Assembly: GCA_022828105.1 (NCBI GenBank)
Contig: JAJEJC010000006.1
Location: 62,001 to 126,000, forward strand
Direction: 5' to 3'
DNA length: 64,000 nucleotides
From: Dehalococcoidia bacterium
GTDB taxonomy: Bacteria; Chloroflexota; Dehalococcoidia; Bin125
In this document: positions 52,889 through 62,561 of the stretch, piece by piece
How positions within the stretch are numbered: the first letter of the stretch is position 1
Layout: the number at the start of each line of letters is the position of its first letter
The notes under the pieces: generated by a model
The model's input: only the letters and a program-made list of their open reading frames with translations
What the model was told of the DNA's origin: nothing
The model's database searches: none
Made by a program: the position numbers and the translations under genes

Positions 52889-54764
52889 TGCCGCTGTTTC
52901 TCTGGGTCAACCCCGACGCCATTGCTGCCAATGTAGGCAGACTGCTCGCGCGCCGCCAAATCGTAATCGCAATCTCAGTTAGCCAAGCGTAAAGCGCATC
53001 TACCTGTTCGGCCGTAGGCTCTTCATGCGGCGGGCAAGTTCCGCGCCTGCATCGCGTCCGCGCTAGCGCATCACCCAGCGTCGCCGTAGGCTGGAACCGT
53101 CCGGGACCTGTGGGGCTGTAGCTCAGCTGGGAGAGCGTTTGACTGGCAGTCAAAAGGCCGGGGGTTCGAGTCCCCCCAGCTCCACCATCATGTACCGAAT
53201 TGCGAACTCCTTCTGCGAGCGCCACTTCAGCGGCGTCCTTGCGCCCGATCGGACTGTCTTCCGGCATCGGAATGGTGTAATTGATCACGGCCCGGCCGGG
53301 CTCGACGTCGATCCGCTTGATGAACGTGCGAAGGAACGCCTTCGACTCGGTGATGTCGCTGGTGCGCAGGAACTCGGCCATGTCGGCGGCGAATTCGGCG
53401 ACGACCTCAGCCTTGTCGAGCAGAACACGGCGTTCGGCCAGCGCCTTCCTGGCCTGCTCGGCGGCCGTCTCTAACTGCTCCTTGCGCGCCATGTGCTCAC
53501 GGATACGCGGCGCGGCATCGTCGATCTCCAGGTCGGTCTTCTCGATCACCCGCCAGATGCAGTCCAGCATCAGCCGAATCCCGTGTAGCTCTTCTTCGAT
53601 CATCTCCAGCCGCTCGCGCTCCTCGCGCGCGGCGCCGTCCATCTCCTCGTCCAGCATCTTGACCAGCTCCCGGATGTTGCTCTCGGTCAGCACATGGTCG
53701 CGCAGTTGGTCGAGGATCAGGGTCTCGAAGCGCCTGGCGTTGAGCCTGGGCGTCTCGCAACTGCCCGAGCCGCGCTTGAGCAACGAGCCGCAGACGTAGT
53801 AGGTGTACTTGCCGCCCTTGGCCTCGGACGCCGTCAACTGCTTGCCGCAGAGCGCGCAGCTGACCAGCCCGGAGAGCAGGTAGGGACTGGACGCGCGGCG
53901 CGGGTTGGACTTGGCCGGCGCCCGCGCATCGAGCATCGCCCCCACCTGTTCGAACTCTTCCTTCGAAGCGATCGCGGGCACCGCATGCTCGACTCGAACC
54001 GGCTCAGAGCCGTCGGTCGCCTTAAGTCCCCAGACCAGGGTGCCCATGTAGACCTCGTTGGAGAGGATCTTGTGGACCGCAGTCTTGATCCAACGCTTGC
54101 CCTTGGCCGAGGGAATGCCTTCTGAGTTGAGCTTCTTCACGATCTCAAGGATGCTCTGTCCACGCAGCGCCATCTCGAAGATGCGCCGCACGACGGCGTC
54201 CCTGGGCGGGTCCAGTTCGAGCCGGGGGCGCTGCTTGCCGCCGTCGGTGACGTAGACCTTGCGGTAGCCGAGCGGCGCATGCGAGGCCAGGTAGAAGCCG
54301 CGCGAGGCCGACTCGCGCATCCCCCGGCGGACCTCTTGGGCGAGATTCTCCGAATAGAACTCGTCGACGCTCTCGATGATTGCCTCCATCAGCTTGCCGG
54401 TCGGGGTGTCGTCGGCGTGCTCGGTGATCGAGGTGACGCGGACGCCGCGCCGGCGCAGCATCGATTTGAAGGCGACTGCGTGCTCGCGCTTGCGCGTGAA
54501 GCGGGAGAATTTCCAGACCAGGATCTCCTGGAAGGGCGATTCGGTCTCCGAGGCTTCGTCCAGCATCTTGCGGAACTGGGGCCGGTCGGCGACGCGTCCC
54601 GACTCCGCCTCGTCAACGTATTCGCGGACGACGCGGTAGCCGTTGCGCTCGGCAAAGTCCCGCAGGGCGCGGAGTTGTGCGGCGACGGAGAGGTCGACAT
54701 CCTGGCGGTCCGACGAGACGCGGGCGTACAGCGCCGCTGGAATCGATTCGCGTGGTTGGTTCAT
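52857..54764 (-). CDS. Large serine recombinase, frame continuing through tRNA-Ala
   Basis: 635 residues from the ATG at 54764 (AGGGA upstream; a GTG at 54788 is also in frame). The resolvase domain starts AALYARVSSDRQD, with catalytic Ser at position 17 and the arginines in WKFSRFTRKREHAV. The recombinase domain (GYRKVYVTDGG to KILSNEVYMGTLVWG), a zinc ribbon (CALCGKQL and later Cys pairs) and a coiled coil (about 365-445) follow. The family integrates or excises phages and islands. The last 110 residues come from antisense tRNA-Ala (GGAGGTRTPG) and chromosomal sequence beyond it, so the native C-terminus is at about 53190 or was lost on integration. Confidence 0.87.
   Translation of the reverse strand: MNQPRESIPAALYARVSSDRQDVDLSVAAQLRALRDFAERNGYRVVREYVDEAESGRVADRPQFRKMLDEASETESPFQEILVWKFSRFTRKREHAVAFKSMLRRRGVRVTSITEHADDTPTGKLMEAIIESVDEFYSENLAQEVRRGMRESASRGFYLASHAPLGYRKVYVTDGGKQRPRLELDPPRDAVVRRIFEMALRGQSILEIVKKLNSEGIPSAKGKRWIKTAVHKILSNEVYMGTLVWGLKATDGSEPVRVEHAVPAIASKEEFEQVGAMLDARAPAKSNPRRASSPYLLSGLVSCALCGKQLTASEAKGGKYTYYVCGSLLKRGSGSCETPRLNARRFETLILDQLRDHVLTESNIRELVKMLDEEMDGAAREERERLEMIEEELHGIRLMLDCIWRVIEKTDLEIDDAAPRIREHMARKEQLETAAEQARKALAERRVLLDKAEVVAEFAADMAEFLRTSDITESKAFLRTFIKRIDVEPGRAVINYTIPMPEDSPIGRKDAAEVALAEGVRNSVHDGGAGGTRTPGLLTASQTLSQLSYSPTGPGRFQPTATLGDALARTRCRRGTCPPHEEPTAEQVDALYAWLTEIAITIWRRASSLPTLAAMASGLTQRNSGNAGPSARTVD
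53112..53187 (+). tRNA. tRNA-Ala (anticodon GGC)
   Basis: A 76-base cloverleaf. The acceptor GGGGCTG pairs with CAGCTCC, the D-arm contains AGCTCAGCTGGGAGAGC, and the anticodon stem TTTGA/TCAAA closes loop CTGGCAG with anticodon GGC. The T-arm carries GGTTCGAGTCC, and CCA is encoded at 53185-53187. The serine recombinase frame on the opposite strand reads through the whole gene. Confidence 0.96.
53160..53187 (+). other. Candidate attachment site (tRNA-Ala 3' end)
   Basis: The T-arm and 3' acceptor of tRNA-Ala border a large serine recombinase gene directly, the usual layout for an integrated element. No second copy of this 28-base end was found to the right within the window, so the other attachment site is outside, lost or nonexistent. 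Confidence 0.35.
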
Positions 54765-54956
54765 CGTGTGTCCCTGTTCTTCGGCCACAGACGGAAGCAG
54801 TGGTAGATCAATGTTCGAAACAGCTTACCCAAACCGCGTCACGAGATGTTGTCACGTACCGTCAATCTGACGTTCTGAGGCGTTAAGGCGTTGAATAGGC
54901 GCGTCTTGTGTTCAGAGTGGGCGATGTTGGTTGTCCGCGGGTGTCGTTGGAGTCTC

Positions 54957-55725
54957 ATGAATGCCCGAGTGGGCCGTCTGACGGTGCCGATCGTGTTGAG
55001 GGAGGAGAAGCGAGAGACGCTGGAGCGCTGGGCGCGCTAGCCGACTGCGTTGCAGGCCCTGGTGCTACGGTTCTGGATCGTGCTCGCCGCGGCAGGCGGG
55101 CAGACCAATCTCGAGATGGCCGCGGAAGTGGGTTGTCATCCGGTCACGGCCGATAAGTGGCGCCGGAGCTACGCGAGCTGCGGCTCGATGGACCGAGCAA
55201 CGGACCGCGTCGGCGAGCGCCGCGCACGACCGGCGACGGGCAAGTGGCAGCCTTGATAGTCCAGACGCTCGAGGAGCAGCCGTGCAACGCGACCTACTGG
55301 TCGACCCGCTCGATGGCCGGCGAGATGAGCATGTTGCAGACGGCTACCTCCAGGATCTCGCGCGCCTTCAGCCTTAAGCGCACCTGGTCGAGCAGTTCCC
55401 GCTCTCGCCGGACTCGCAGTTCATCGACAAGGTGCGCGACGTCACCACGCGCCGCAGCTCCGAGAGCCGGTGCTGGCGGCAGCGCCATCACCGCTTCAGC
55501 TTCCACTTCACCCCGACCTCCAACTCCAGGAAGAGTCTGGTCGAGCGCTGGTTCTCGAAACTGACGACGAAGCGGCCATGGGTCGGTGCCGACCGCAGTG
55601 TCGCTGATCTGCCCCGCGCCGTCGAGTGTCGGATGACCGAGTGGAACGAGAATCTGCGTCCCTTCGCCTGGCCCAGGGCCGCCGACCAGAGTATCGACAC
55701 CCTCGGCCGGATCTCTCGACCGTAA
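54957..55725 (+). pseudogene. IS630-family transposase relic
   Basis: The N-terminal helix-turn-helix half is recognisable (REEKRETLERWAR, then LVLRFWIVLAAAGGQTNLEMAAEVGCHPVTADKWRRSYA) but is cut by TAG at 55038-55040 and later frame changes (LIVQTLEEQPCNATYWSTRSMA). The C-terminal end is present in another frame (FHFTPTSNSRKSLVERWFSKLT, WNENLRPFAW). The DDE core between them is deleted. The whole is about 770 bases against roughly 1.1 kb for an intact gene. No inverted repeats were identified. It is non-functional and lies about 190 bases upstream of the recombinase on the other strand. Confidence 0.75.
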
Positions 55726-55740
55726 TCGCGACTCAGGAAA

Positions 55741-56901
55741 CTAGGCGCAACCCGAGGGTCCACCGTAGACAAGCCACCTGCTATCGGGTGACCACTGAAA
55801 CGCATTGCAAGGCCAGCCGACGATCAGGAAGCGTCGGATCAGCGTGCCGTGTGCGTCATAGATCAGTAGTTCACCGAGATGAGGACTGGCATCTGCGCCG
55901 GGCATCGTCGCAAACCATCGGCGGTCTGGGGACCACCCGCAACGATTGCGCCAATCGCTTAGGTCAACGCCGGGCGGGCGGTCGTGGCAGACTTGGTCCA
56001 GCGCTAGCTGATCGGCAAAGTTGGGAGTTCGGTACCACGCCTGTCGATATGGACTGTTCGGAACCGCCATATCCCGGTCAACGACGCCGTTGCGATCGTA
56101 GATCGTGACGCCGCCAGCCTCGCATAGGTCACCTGTCCGTTCCCTTAGGGCCACAAACTGCCCGTCCGGAGACCATGCGGCATCGCCGCCGAAGGGTCGA
56201 TAGCTATCGGTGAAGTAACCGGAACATTGTTCACCGATGGTATGAACCTCGCCGCCGGAGTCGAGGATGTGCACATTGTCCGTGGGGGCGTTGCGGTCAG
56301 ATCGCTCGCGGATCAAGACGGCGCCGCCCACGGGCGCAGCCAATAGGTCGCCAGACAGGCGCGAGTGCTCGCGAGAGACGGCACCGCGGTCAAGCACGAG
56401 CCGGCTGACCGGCGCATATCCGGAATGTGCGGGCGAGGCTTCAAAGTGTCGATACCAGAGCGCGCCGCCCGCCGGGTCCCACTGCCAGCTGTTCCATTGC
56501 GCATAGCTGGTGACCAGCAACGGATCGCTTCGGGACTCCGGAGACAGCAACCAGAGGCCGCGAACCAAGAGCAGGGGCGCCTGTTCCAGCGTGCCTACGA
56601 TTGAGCGCACCCGGTCGGCCTCGATCCATCCTTCAGCGACTCGCAACCAGTCGCCGCCCGGCAACCGGGCCACTACAACGCGGCGAGAACCAGCGTCAAG
56701 GATCCCATCCTCTCGGGCGATCATCGGTCCATCCCACTCAGCTTCGGGCCAGGAGGGGGACGGATAGAGCGGTGCTCCGTCGCCCACCATTTCGACGAGC
56801 GGCGTCCCCTCAGGAGCTGCATTTCGGACCTCGGGTATGGCATCAGAGCAGGCGTACGCAGCCCATGCCGCGATGCCAATCAGGACACACCAGAGTCTCA
56901 C
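55741..56901 (-). CDS. Lipoprotein with SH3-like segment and TolB-type propeller
   Basis: 386 residues. A short signal peptide ends in WAAYACS, so Cys18 is a likely lipid anchor. Residues 38-105 (GAPLYPSPSWPEAEWDGPMI, PGGDWLRVAEGWIEADRVR) look like an SH3-type fold. The second half has propeller blades AAWSPDGQFVALRER, CGWSPDRRWFATMPG and FQWSPDSRWLVYGG, as in TolB/WD40-like proteins. No catalytic motif is seen. It is divergent from the M23-like gene. A cell-surface role is likely; the exact function is unknown. Confidence 0.72.
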   Translation of the reverse strand: MRLWCVLIGIAAWAAYACSDAIPEVRNAAPEGTPLVEMVGDGAPLYPSPSWPEAEWDGPMIAREDGILDAGSRRVVVARLPGGDWLRVAEGWIEADRVRSIVGTLEQAPLLLVRGLWLLSPESRSDPLLVTSYAQWNSWQWDPAGGALWYRHFEASPAHSGYAPVSRLVLDRGAVSREHSRLSGDLLAAPVGGAVLIRERSDRNAPTDNVHILDSGGEVHTIGEQCSGYFTDSYRPFGGDAAWSPDGQFVALRERTGDLCEAGGVTIYDRNGVVDRDMAVPNSPYRQAWYRTPNFADQLALDQVCHDRPPGVDLSDWRNRCGWSPDRRWFATMPGADASPHLGELLIYDAHGTLIRRFLIVGWPCNAFQWSPDSRWLVYGGPSGCA

Positions 56902-56986
56902 GCCCGTGTCCCTTTCGAGTCGCGGTAGTAGGATTTTCGAGCCCGGCTAGATAAGGACATTTCGCGACACCAAGGAGGGAACTGAC

Positions 56987-57550
56987 ATGGCACTGTACAC
57001 CGTTCGCAGCCCGTTCAACAGCACCGCCTACCTCGGAGTTCGGGACTCTGGCACCAACCGTTGCCAAGCTGGCACAGACAGGTACTGGCATGTCAGCCCG
57101 ACATATGGCACGCGGGGGTTCGACGTGGCATCGACCCAGAGCGGAGCCGCCGATCCGGTCTACGCCCGCCTCGTGAACGGCGTCGGCGTCAGCGCTGGCG
57201 TCTATGCGAGGTCCTACACCTGTGGCGTAGACATCGAGATCAGGTCGGTGAGCGGCACCCGACGCCTGCGCTACTACCACGTCGATCCGACGGACGCGAT
57301 TCGCGAAGGCGCAGGCAACTGGGTCGCGATCGGGACGATGGGGGCGCATGGCTCGATATCGATTCGTGTTGGAACCGTGTATGCCAGCGGGTCATGTGGG
57401 GTCAGTGCGTTCCCGCACGTGCACATCGATACGCTTCACCGGGAGAACACGAGTTCGGGCGATCATTACGATTGGATCAACTGCACCATCGATCAGCCCA
57501 ACATTGTCAACGTGGCGATTAGCTCGGCGACATCACTCTTCTACCTCTGA
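56987..57550 (+). CDS. Degenerate M23 (LytM-like) fold protein
   Basis: 187 residues. The LytM barrel is visible: GFDVASTQSGAADPVYARLVNGVGVSAGVY, CGVDIEIRSVSGTRRLRYYHVD, WVAIGTMG and FPHVHIDT with the HxH metal motif near residues 148-150. The first metal site (HxxxD) is altered: Thr stands where His is expected before Asp in YGTRGFDV. There is no signal peptide. It may have lost peptidase activity or use another ligand, or be an effector or bacteriocin-like domain exported another way. AAGGAGGG precedes the ATG. Confidence 0.6.
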   Translation: MALYTVRSPFNSTAYLGVRDSGTNRCQAGTDRYWHVSPTYGTRGFDVASTQSGAADPVYARLVNGVGVSAGVYARSYTCGVDIEIRSVSGTRRLRYYHVDPTDAIREGAGNWVAIGTMGAHGSISIRVGTVYASGSCGVSAFPHVHIDTLHRENTSSGDHYDWINCTIDQPNIVNVAISSATSLFYL

Positions 57551-57814
57551 TTGCTTGTAGCCGACACCCGCCGTCGCGTCCTCGTTCCCGACTTGCTGTT
57601 CTTCGACGACCTCGGTCAGGAACAGTTCGACCAGCAGCCGTAGTCCGACCTCTGCGCCCTGGTCGTCGCCCGCCACCGCTCGGCGAACGACCACTGGAAC
57701 CTGCTCATTGGAGCGGTAGACGTTCGCTCCAGCGCTGCTGAGTCTGCCTGCCTCAGTTGCGGGGGGGCTAACGCCACTCGGGTTGCGGCAGCGCCTGCGC
57801 GCCGAGCTACTCAT
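57533..57814 (-). CDS. Small hypothetical protein coupled to the broken nuclease-like gene
   Basis: 93 residues. Its ATG overlaps the end of the upstream frame (ATGAGTAG), the translational-coupling layout seen across the window. The centre VYRSNEQVPVVVRRAVAGDDQGAEVGLRLLVELFLTEVVEE appears ordered and helical; the ends are low-complexity. No family is recognised. It converges on the M23-like gene with an 18-base overlap. It is kept because of coupling and composition, but could be spurious. Confidence 0.4.
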   Translation of the reverse strand: MSSSARRRCRNPSGVSPPATEAGRLSSAGANVYRSNEQVPVVVRRAVAGDDQGAEVGLRLLVELFLTEVVEEQQVGNEDATAGVGYKQSEVEE

Positions 57815-58980
57815 CCAGATTCTCTACGGATGCTTCGACCATCCCGTCTGCGTCCGCCTGCAAGCGAGGTACGCGAAGCAGCGCCTCCGGGATCTCGGCA
57901 TCGACATGTGGGTTCAGCGCCAGGCAGGACTGCCAGATCGGCAGCGGCGTGCTGGGCGGAAGCCCATGAAAGAACCAAGCACCGTGCAGGTTGTGCAGCT
58001 GAGTCCGCCCATCGCGGCTCATCCACACCGCATCAGATTGCAGCCGCGTGCCTGGACTAGGAGATCCTTTGGCGTGGCTCGGCGCCGAAGCCGGGCGGTC
58101 GAAGTGGGTAAGAGTCTCATCCTGATGGAAGCTGAACGCGGGAGATCTCACTTTGACTGACACACGCAGCGGCGCCTCCAGATCTGTGGTTCTCTCGTGC
58201 GCATACTTCTTCTGCAGCTTGTCGACCGCGGGCCTGGTCCGGTCCCTGCGAGACGACGAACCGGCTGGTCCGAACCCGATGGTCTTGGCCTGGCTTCGAC
58301 CGCGCAGGTGGTCTGGGAGCGGAATGAGCGATGCCTGCAGCCGCCAGCCTCCGATGGCGATCGGCTTGCTCCAGACCCGGAGCGGCGCTTCGTCCCGTGT
58401 CCTTGATCCGGTGTTCCACCAGGCCAGGATCATGACGGTGCGTTAGTTCCACCAGCGGTCGCGAGTGCGCCTTGGTCGGCTGCTCGTTGAGGACTCCCTG
58501 CACCTGGATGCAGAGCTCGAACTCGGGATTCGGCAGCTCATCGATCCAGCCCAGGAACCGGCGCTCAGGTTGAGTCACCTCGCGATCCTCAAGCGTGCGT
58601 TGGACGACGAGCGGTTCGAGGTAGCAAGCCGAGCGGCCATCCGGAACAAGGAAATCTGGGCGACTGTCGTTCCCGGGCGGACGGGGATGGACCTCCACCA
58701 GCAAACCGAGGCGGCGCAGTAGCTGATGCAATAGGAGCTCAAAGTGTGCGCCCAGCTGCTCACTGGCAATGGGGCCGCTAAAGCGCCGTGGCCAGTCTTG
58801 CCGCGCGCGCTCCGGGAAGTGAGCGAACCGGGGTTCGCTGTAGTCCCGAACACGGTCGATGAAAGACGAGGCCGATTCATTGAGCAAGGAGAAGGAACTC
58901 TCCGTGCGCCTCTTCGGCGTCAGTGGGTCACGGAACCGATGTCGAAAAGCTTCTGCATGGCCTGCCCCGATGGACCGCAC
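57807..58980 (-). pseudogene. Frameshifted PD-(D/E)XK-like hypothetical protein
   Basis: Two overlapping frames together give one protein of about 380 residues. The first (58980 to about 58435) reads SEPRFAHFPERARQDWPRRFSG, then FELLLHQLLRRLGLLVEVHPRPP and SRPDFLVPDG-RSACYLEPLVV, which looks like a nuclease-fold D...E core, though the lysine is missing. The second (58433 to 57807) continues ILAWWNTGSRTRDEAPLRVWS to a natural end, but a stop (TAA) in its frame just upstream prevents a simple join. One frameshift near 58435-58450 explains this. Similar full-length hypothetical proteins occur in other bacteria, to my recollection; the function is unknown. Confidence 0.6.
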
Positions 58981-59077
58981 GTGGATGCTCTGGCCGCCTC
59001 TTCAGGCCTCCATCCAACAAGACTCCCTGTTCCGCTCAGAGTGCTGGCCCGTCGGCTCCCGACGCGCCGATCTGCAA

Positions 59078-60414
59078 TCAATCGATCGCCCGCTTGAGAT
59101 TGAGCGAAAGCAGACGCTCCAGGATCGCTTCGTCGCCGATGTCGGTGGGCCAGCCGTAGGCGACGCAGACGGCGGCGTCGAGGTTGGCATGGAGGTTGTC
59201 GAGCCAGGTGGGGCGTTCGTTGTAGAGATCATTCAAGGTTCGCTCGTTCAGCTGCTGCTCGGCGTGCTCGTTGACGGGCAGCAGACGGGGCGGGAGCGAG
59301 AGGATCACGTCGGGCTCCTCGCGGACCCACTCGGGCGGGTTGAGCCAGAGTCGGCGCTTCTCATCGAGCTCGCGGGCGGCCCCACCGATGGCGTCGCGGT
59401 GCCGTCGCTGCTTCGGGGTCAGCGCCTCGTCGGGCGTGTTCAGCGGCCAGGGGAAGGGGAAGGTCTCGAAGGTCGTGGTCGGCGTGTAGCGGGGGCGGTC
59501 TTCGAGGCTGGTGCCCATGCGCAGTGACCAGAGTTCGTGCACTCGCGAGTGGAGGACGCCGAAGGCGTAGTCGTCGTCGCGGGCGATTGCAATGAGTTGG
59601 TGATCAGGAAGCGTCGGAGCAGCCAGCCACGCGAACACGCGGTGCTTTGACAGAGTTGGGGTAACAATGCAGCGCGATAATGAAGCGATTAGCTTTCGTA
59701 ATGCTGGTCGCGGTTCCGCGTGCAACCACCAACGTTCCCGGTATGCTTCGCGACGGTTCTTGGAGCGTTGTGGATAGACATGAGCCAACACGTACTCAAA
59801 TGGCGCCTCGTAAGCGGCTGCGTCAGCTTCAGGCGTATCGAGGCCAAAGTCGATAATGAACATGTCTCGCGAACGGCGCGTTAAATCCATTCCATTCACC
59901 CATGGAACCACCACATCAGAGTTTGGCTTTCCGTTGACATTGGTTGGCAGTAGAAGCATCTGCCGGGCCTCTTCGCCTGAGAGATCAAATGGCCCGACCT
60001 TCGTATCACCCATTAGCGAGATGCCATGATTCTCCCGCAAGGTGAGCGCCGCTGTGAGATCCACGCCAGTGCTCAGGTTGCTGTTGATCAAGTCGACCGC
60101 TTCTCCATTCAAGGTCATCAAGATCTCGGATCCATTGTCTTGACCTACTATGGAGACCCGAACCGCGGCACCCTCGACGACCCATGGTTCGTCTGACCAA
60201 GCCATGAAGATATCCCCACTCTGCTTGATCCGCTCAAGTACGCCGCGGTTCGACTTACTAGAGATGGAGTTTGTCGCTAACAGTCCAGCGCGCCTCGACG
60301 ATGCTGAGTCGATCTTGCAACGAGCTAACTCATGCCAATAGCACGCGAGATCCGATTCCTTGGATACGGCGCCATCCCACGCTCCAAACAAGTCATCAAC
60401 GTAATCATCACCTA
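59078..60414 (-). pseudogene. MmeI/class I-type DNA methyltransferase, 5' end removed by IS5-type element
   Basis: The remaining 445 codons match the C-terminal two-thirds of large class I SAM-dependent DNA methyltransferases of the MmeI/YeeA kind: DLACYWHELAR, RRAGLLATNSIS, PWVVEGAAVRVSIVG, VVPWVNGMDLTRR, QRSKNRREAYRERWW, RYTPTTTFETFPFP and ERTLNDLYNERPTWL. The frame is open into the insertion sequence at 60415, and the missing N-terminus would have held the SAM-binding and NPPF catalytic motifs. The missing part is not found on the far side of the insertion. It is a dead remnant of a restriction or phage-defence gene. Confidence 0.85.
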
Positions 60415-60422
60415 GGGCCTGT

Positions 60423-60994
60423 TCACATCGAAGGCAGCAGGTCGTAGATGAGCGCCAGGTAGATGCCGCTGAGGAAGATCACGTCGAGTTTGTCGTAGCG
60501 GGTGGCGATCCGGCAGAAGCGCTTGAGCCGACCGAAGAGGCGTTCGATCTCGTTGCGCCGGCGGTAGCGCTGAGCGTCGTAGGCCCAGGGTCGGCGACGG
60601 TTGGACTTGGGCGGGACGACGGGCTCGTAGCCCAGCTCGACGGCCAGGCGGCGTGTGCGGTCGCCCTCGTAGGCGCGGTCCATCAGCAGCGCCGGGCGGC
60701 CTGAGACCGGGCCGAGCGCGCGCAGCAGGGCGCGACCGACCGGTCCGTCTGCCGCCTGACCAGATGAGAGCGAGAGCGCCAGCGGGGTGCGAGCGCCGGC
60801 CGCGACCACGTGCAGCTTGCAGGTCAGGCCGCCGCGCGAGCGTCCGATCGCCTGGCGCCCCTTTGCTTCGGGGCCCCAGTCCCATGCGCGTGGAACTTGA
60901 CGATCGTGCTGTCCAGCGCCAGCGTGTCCAGGTCCACCCCGGCCAACGCTTCGCGCTGCAGTTCGGCCGCCAGCCGTTCCAACACGCCGGCTTT
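60423..60994 (-). pseudogene. IS5-family transposase, C-terminal part
   Basis: From the IS21 junction it reads AGVLERLAAELQREALAGVD, then LALDSTIVKFHAHG with the first catalytic Asp. The frame then shifts to GRQAIGRSRGGLTCKLHVV, MDRAYEGD (second Asp) and NEIERLFGRLKRFCRIATRYDK (catalytic Glu). The frame change around 60855-60865 could be the programmed shift used by this IS group. The N-terminal part lies 2.4 kb away beyond the IS21 element. Confidence 0.8.
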
Positions 60995-61103
60995 TGTATT
61001 GATCGCTCTAAAACTCGGCCAGTGATCGCTCTAAAACCAGGCCACTTGGCGGCCAGGCCCCAACCTGTAATCGGCGGGAGCCGATGCCGGTCGGGAGAGA
61101 GGG

Positions 61104-62561
61104 ATGCTCGGAGTGATGGATATCTACGCGCTGCGGCGCAAGGTGTTGGTCGAGGGCCAGAGTCAACGCAGCGTGGCCCGGGAGATGGGCCTGGCGCGGG
61201 ACACGGTGCGCCGCTACCTGGCGACGCCGACGCCCGAGCGGCAACAGCGGCGGCGATCGAGTCCGGTGCTGGATCACGTCCGACCGCGGCTGGAGCAGTT
61301 GCTGGAGGAGTGGTCGCAGCGGACGACCGGGAAGCAGCGGATCAGCGGTCGCCGACTGCACCGGCAGTTGCGTGAGGAGGGCTACGAAGTCGGCCTGACC
61401 CTCGTGCTCGCCGAGTTGCGCGAGTGGCGCCGGCGGCGGGCCGAGGTGTATGTGCCCCTGGTGCACCGGCCAGCGGAGAGCGCACAGGTCGACTTCTTCG
61501 AGGTCGCGGTCGAGTTGGCCGGCGAACGGCGCCGGGTCTGGCTGCTGTTGTTCCGGCTGATGCACTCGGGCCGCGACTTCGTCCGGCTCTACGAGCGCCA
61601 GGACCAGCTCGCCTTCCTTGACGGCCATGTGCGCGCCTTCGCCCACTTCGGCGGCGTGCCCCGGCGGATGGTCTACGACAACCTCTCGGCGGCAGTCCGG
61701 CGGGTGCAGTTCCCGCGGCGGCAGCTGACCGAGCGCTTCGCCGCGCTGGCCAGTCACTACGCCTTCGAGCCCAGCTTCGCCCGGCCCGGCCAGGGACACG
61801 ACAAGGGAGGCGTCGAGTCGCGCGGCCGGGGGCTGCGCCTGCAGGTGTTCACGCCGGTGCCGCGCGGCGACTCGCTGGAGCAGCTCTCAGAGCGGATCCA
61901 GGCGGAGATCGACCGGTTGGCGCCGGAGCAGGTCTTGCAGCGCTTCGCCCGCGAAGGGCCGCTGCTGCGGCCGTTGCCCCAGGTCGCGTTCGAGCCGCGG
62001 CGGATGCAGCGGGTGTCGGTCAACCGCAGCGCGATGGTGCGACTCGAGGGAGCCTGGTACTCGGCGCCCGAACGCTGGGCGGCGCTCACGGTGACTGCCT
62101 GGGTCGGGGCCTCGGAGGTCGCCTTCCACTGCGGGTCGGAGCAGGTCCGCCATCCCCGTGAGCGCTTCGGCGGCCGCCGGGTGCGTTACCGCCACTACCT
62201 CGGCGAGCTCTCGCGCAAGCCGCAGGCGCTGCGGCAGGTCGCGCCGGAACTGGTCGAGGAACTGGGCGGACCCTACGCCGAGTTGTGGACGCTGCTGGAG
62301 CGCGAACGCGGCGGTCATGAGGCGGCCCGCGCCCTGGCGCGCTTGCTGCAGGCGGCCGCCGAGCACGGCGAAGCGCGCGTGCGAGAGGCCCTGGAGGCCG
62401 GGCTGGCTGGGGACGGCTTCGACGAGCTGGCGATCCGCCGTTCACTGGCCGCGGTCCAGGAGACGGATGAGGTGACCGTCCCCGAACAGCTGCGCGGTTA
62501 CCGGGTGGAGCGCGCCTCGGCGGCCGCCTACGACCGCCTGCTTGAGGGGGCGCTGCAATGA
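61104..62561 (+). CDS. istA: IS21-family transposase IstA
   Basis: 485 residues. The N-terminal helix-turn-helix ([20 protein letters not shown], about 20-40) binds the ends. The DDE core has AQVDFFEV (Asp130), [10 protein letters not shown] (Asp192) and [14 protein letters not shown] (Glu238). It is complete in length. The ATG at 61104 or the one at 61116 could be used. Its stop overlaps the istB start by four bases (ATGA), the standard coupling for this pair. Confidence 0.94.
   Translation: MLGVMDIYALRRKVLVEGQSQRSVAREMGLARDTVRRYLATPTPERQQRRRSSPVLDHVRPRLEQLLEEWSQRTTGKQRISGRRLHRQLREEGYEVGLTLVLAELREWRRRRAEVYVPLVHRPAESAQVDFFEVAVELAGERRRVWLLLFRLMHSGRDFVRLYERQDQLAFLDGHVRAFAHFGGVPRRMVYDNLSAAVRRVQFPRRQLTERFAALASHYAFEPSFARPGQGHDKGGVESRGRGLRLQVFTPVPRGDSLEQLSERIQAEIDRLAPEQVLQRFAREGPLLRPLPQVAFEPRRMQRVSVNRSAMVRLEGAWYSAPERWAALTVTAWVGASEVAFHCGSEQVRHPRERFGGRRVRYRHYLGELSRKPQALRQVAPELVEELGGPYAELWTLLERERGGHEAARALARLLQAAAEHGEARVREALEAGLAGDGFDELAIRRSLAAVQETDEVTVPEQLRGYRVERASAAAYDRLLEGALQ

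Noticed and set aside
55038-55040. TAG in the IS630 relic as a recoded codon (pyrrolysine)
   Set aside because: The gene has further frameshifts and a deleted core, so ordinary decay explains it.
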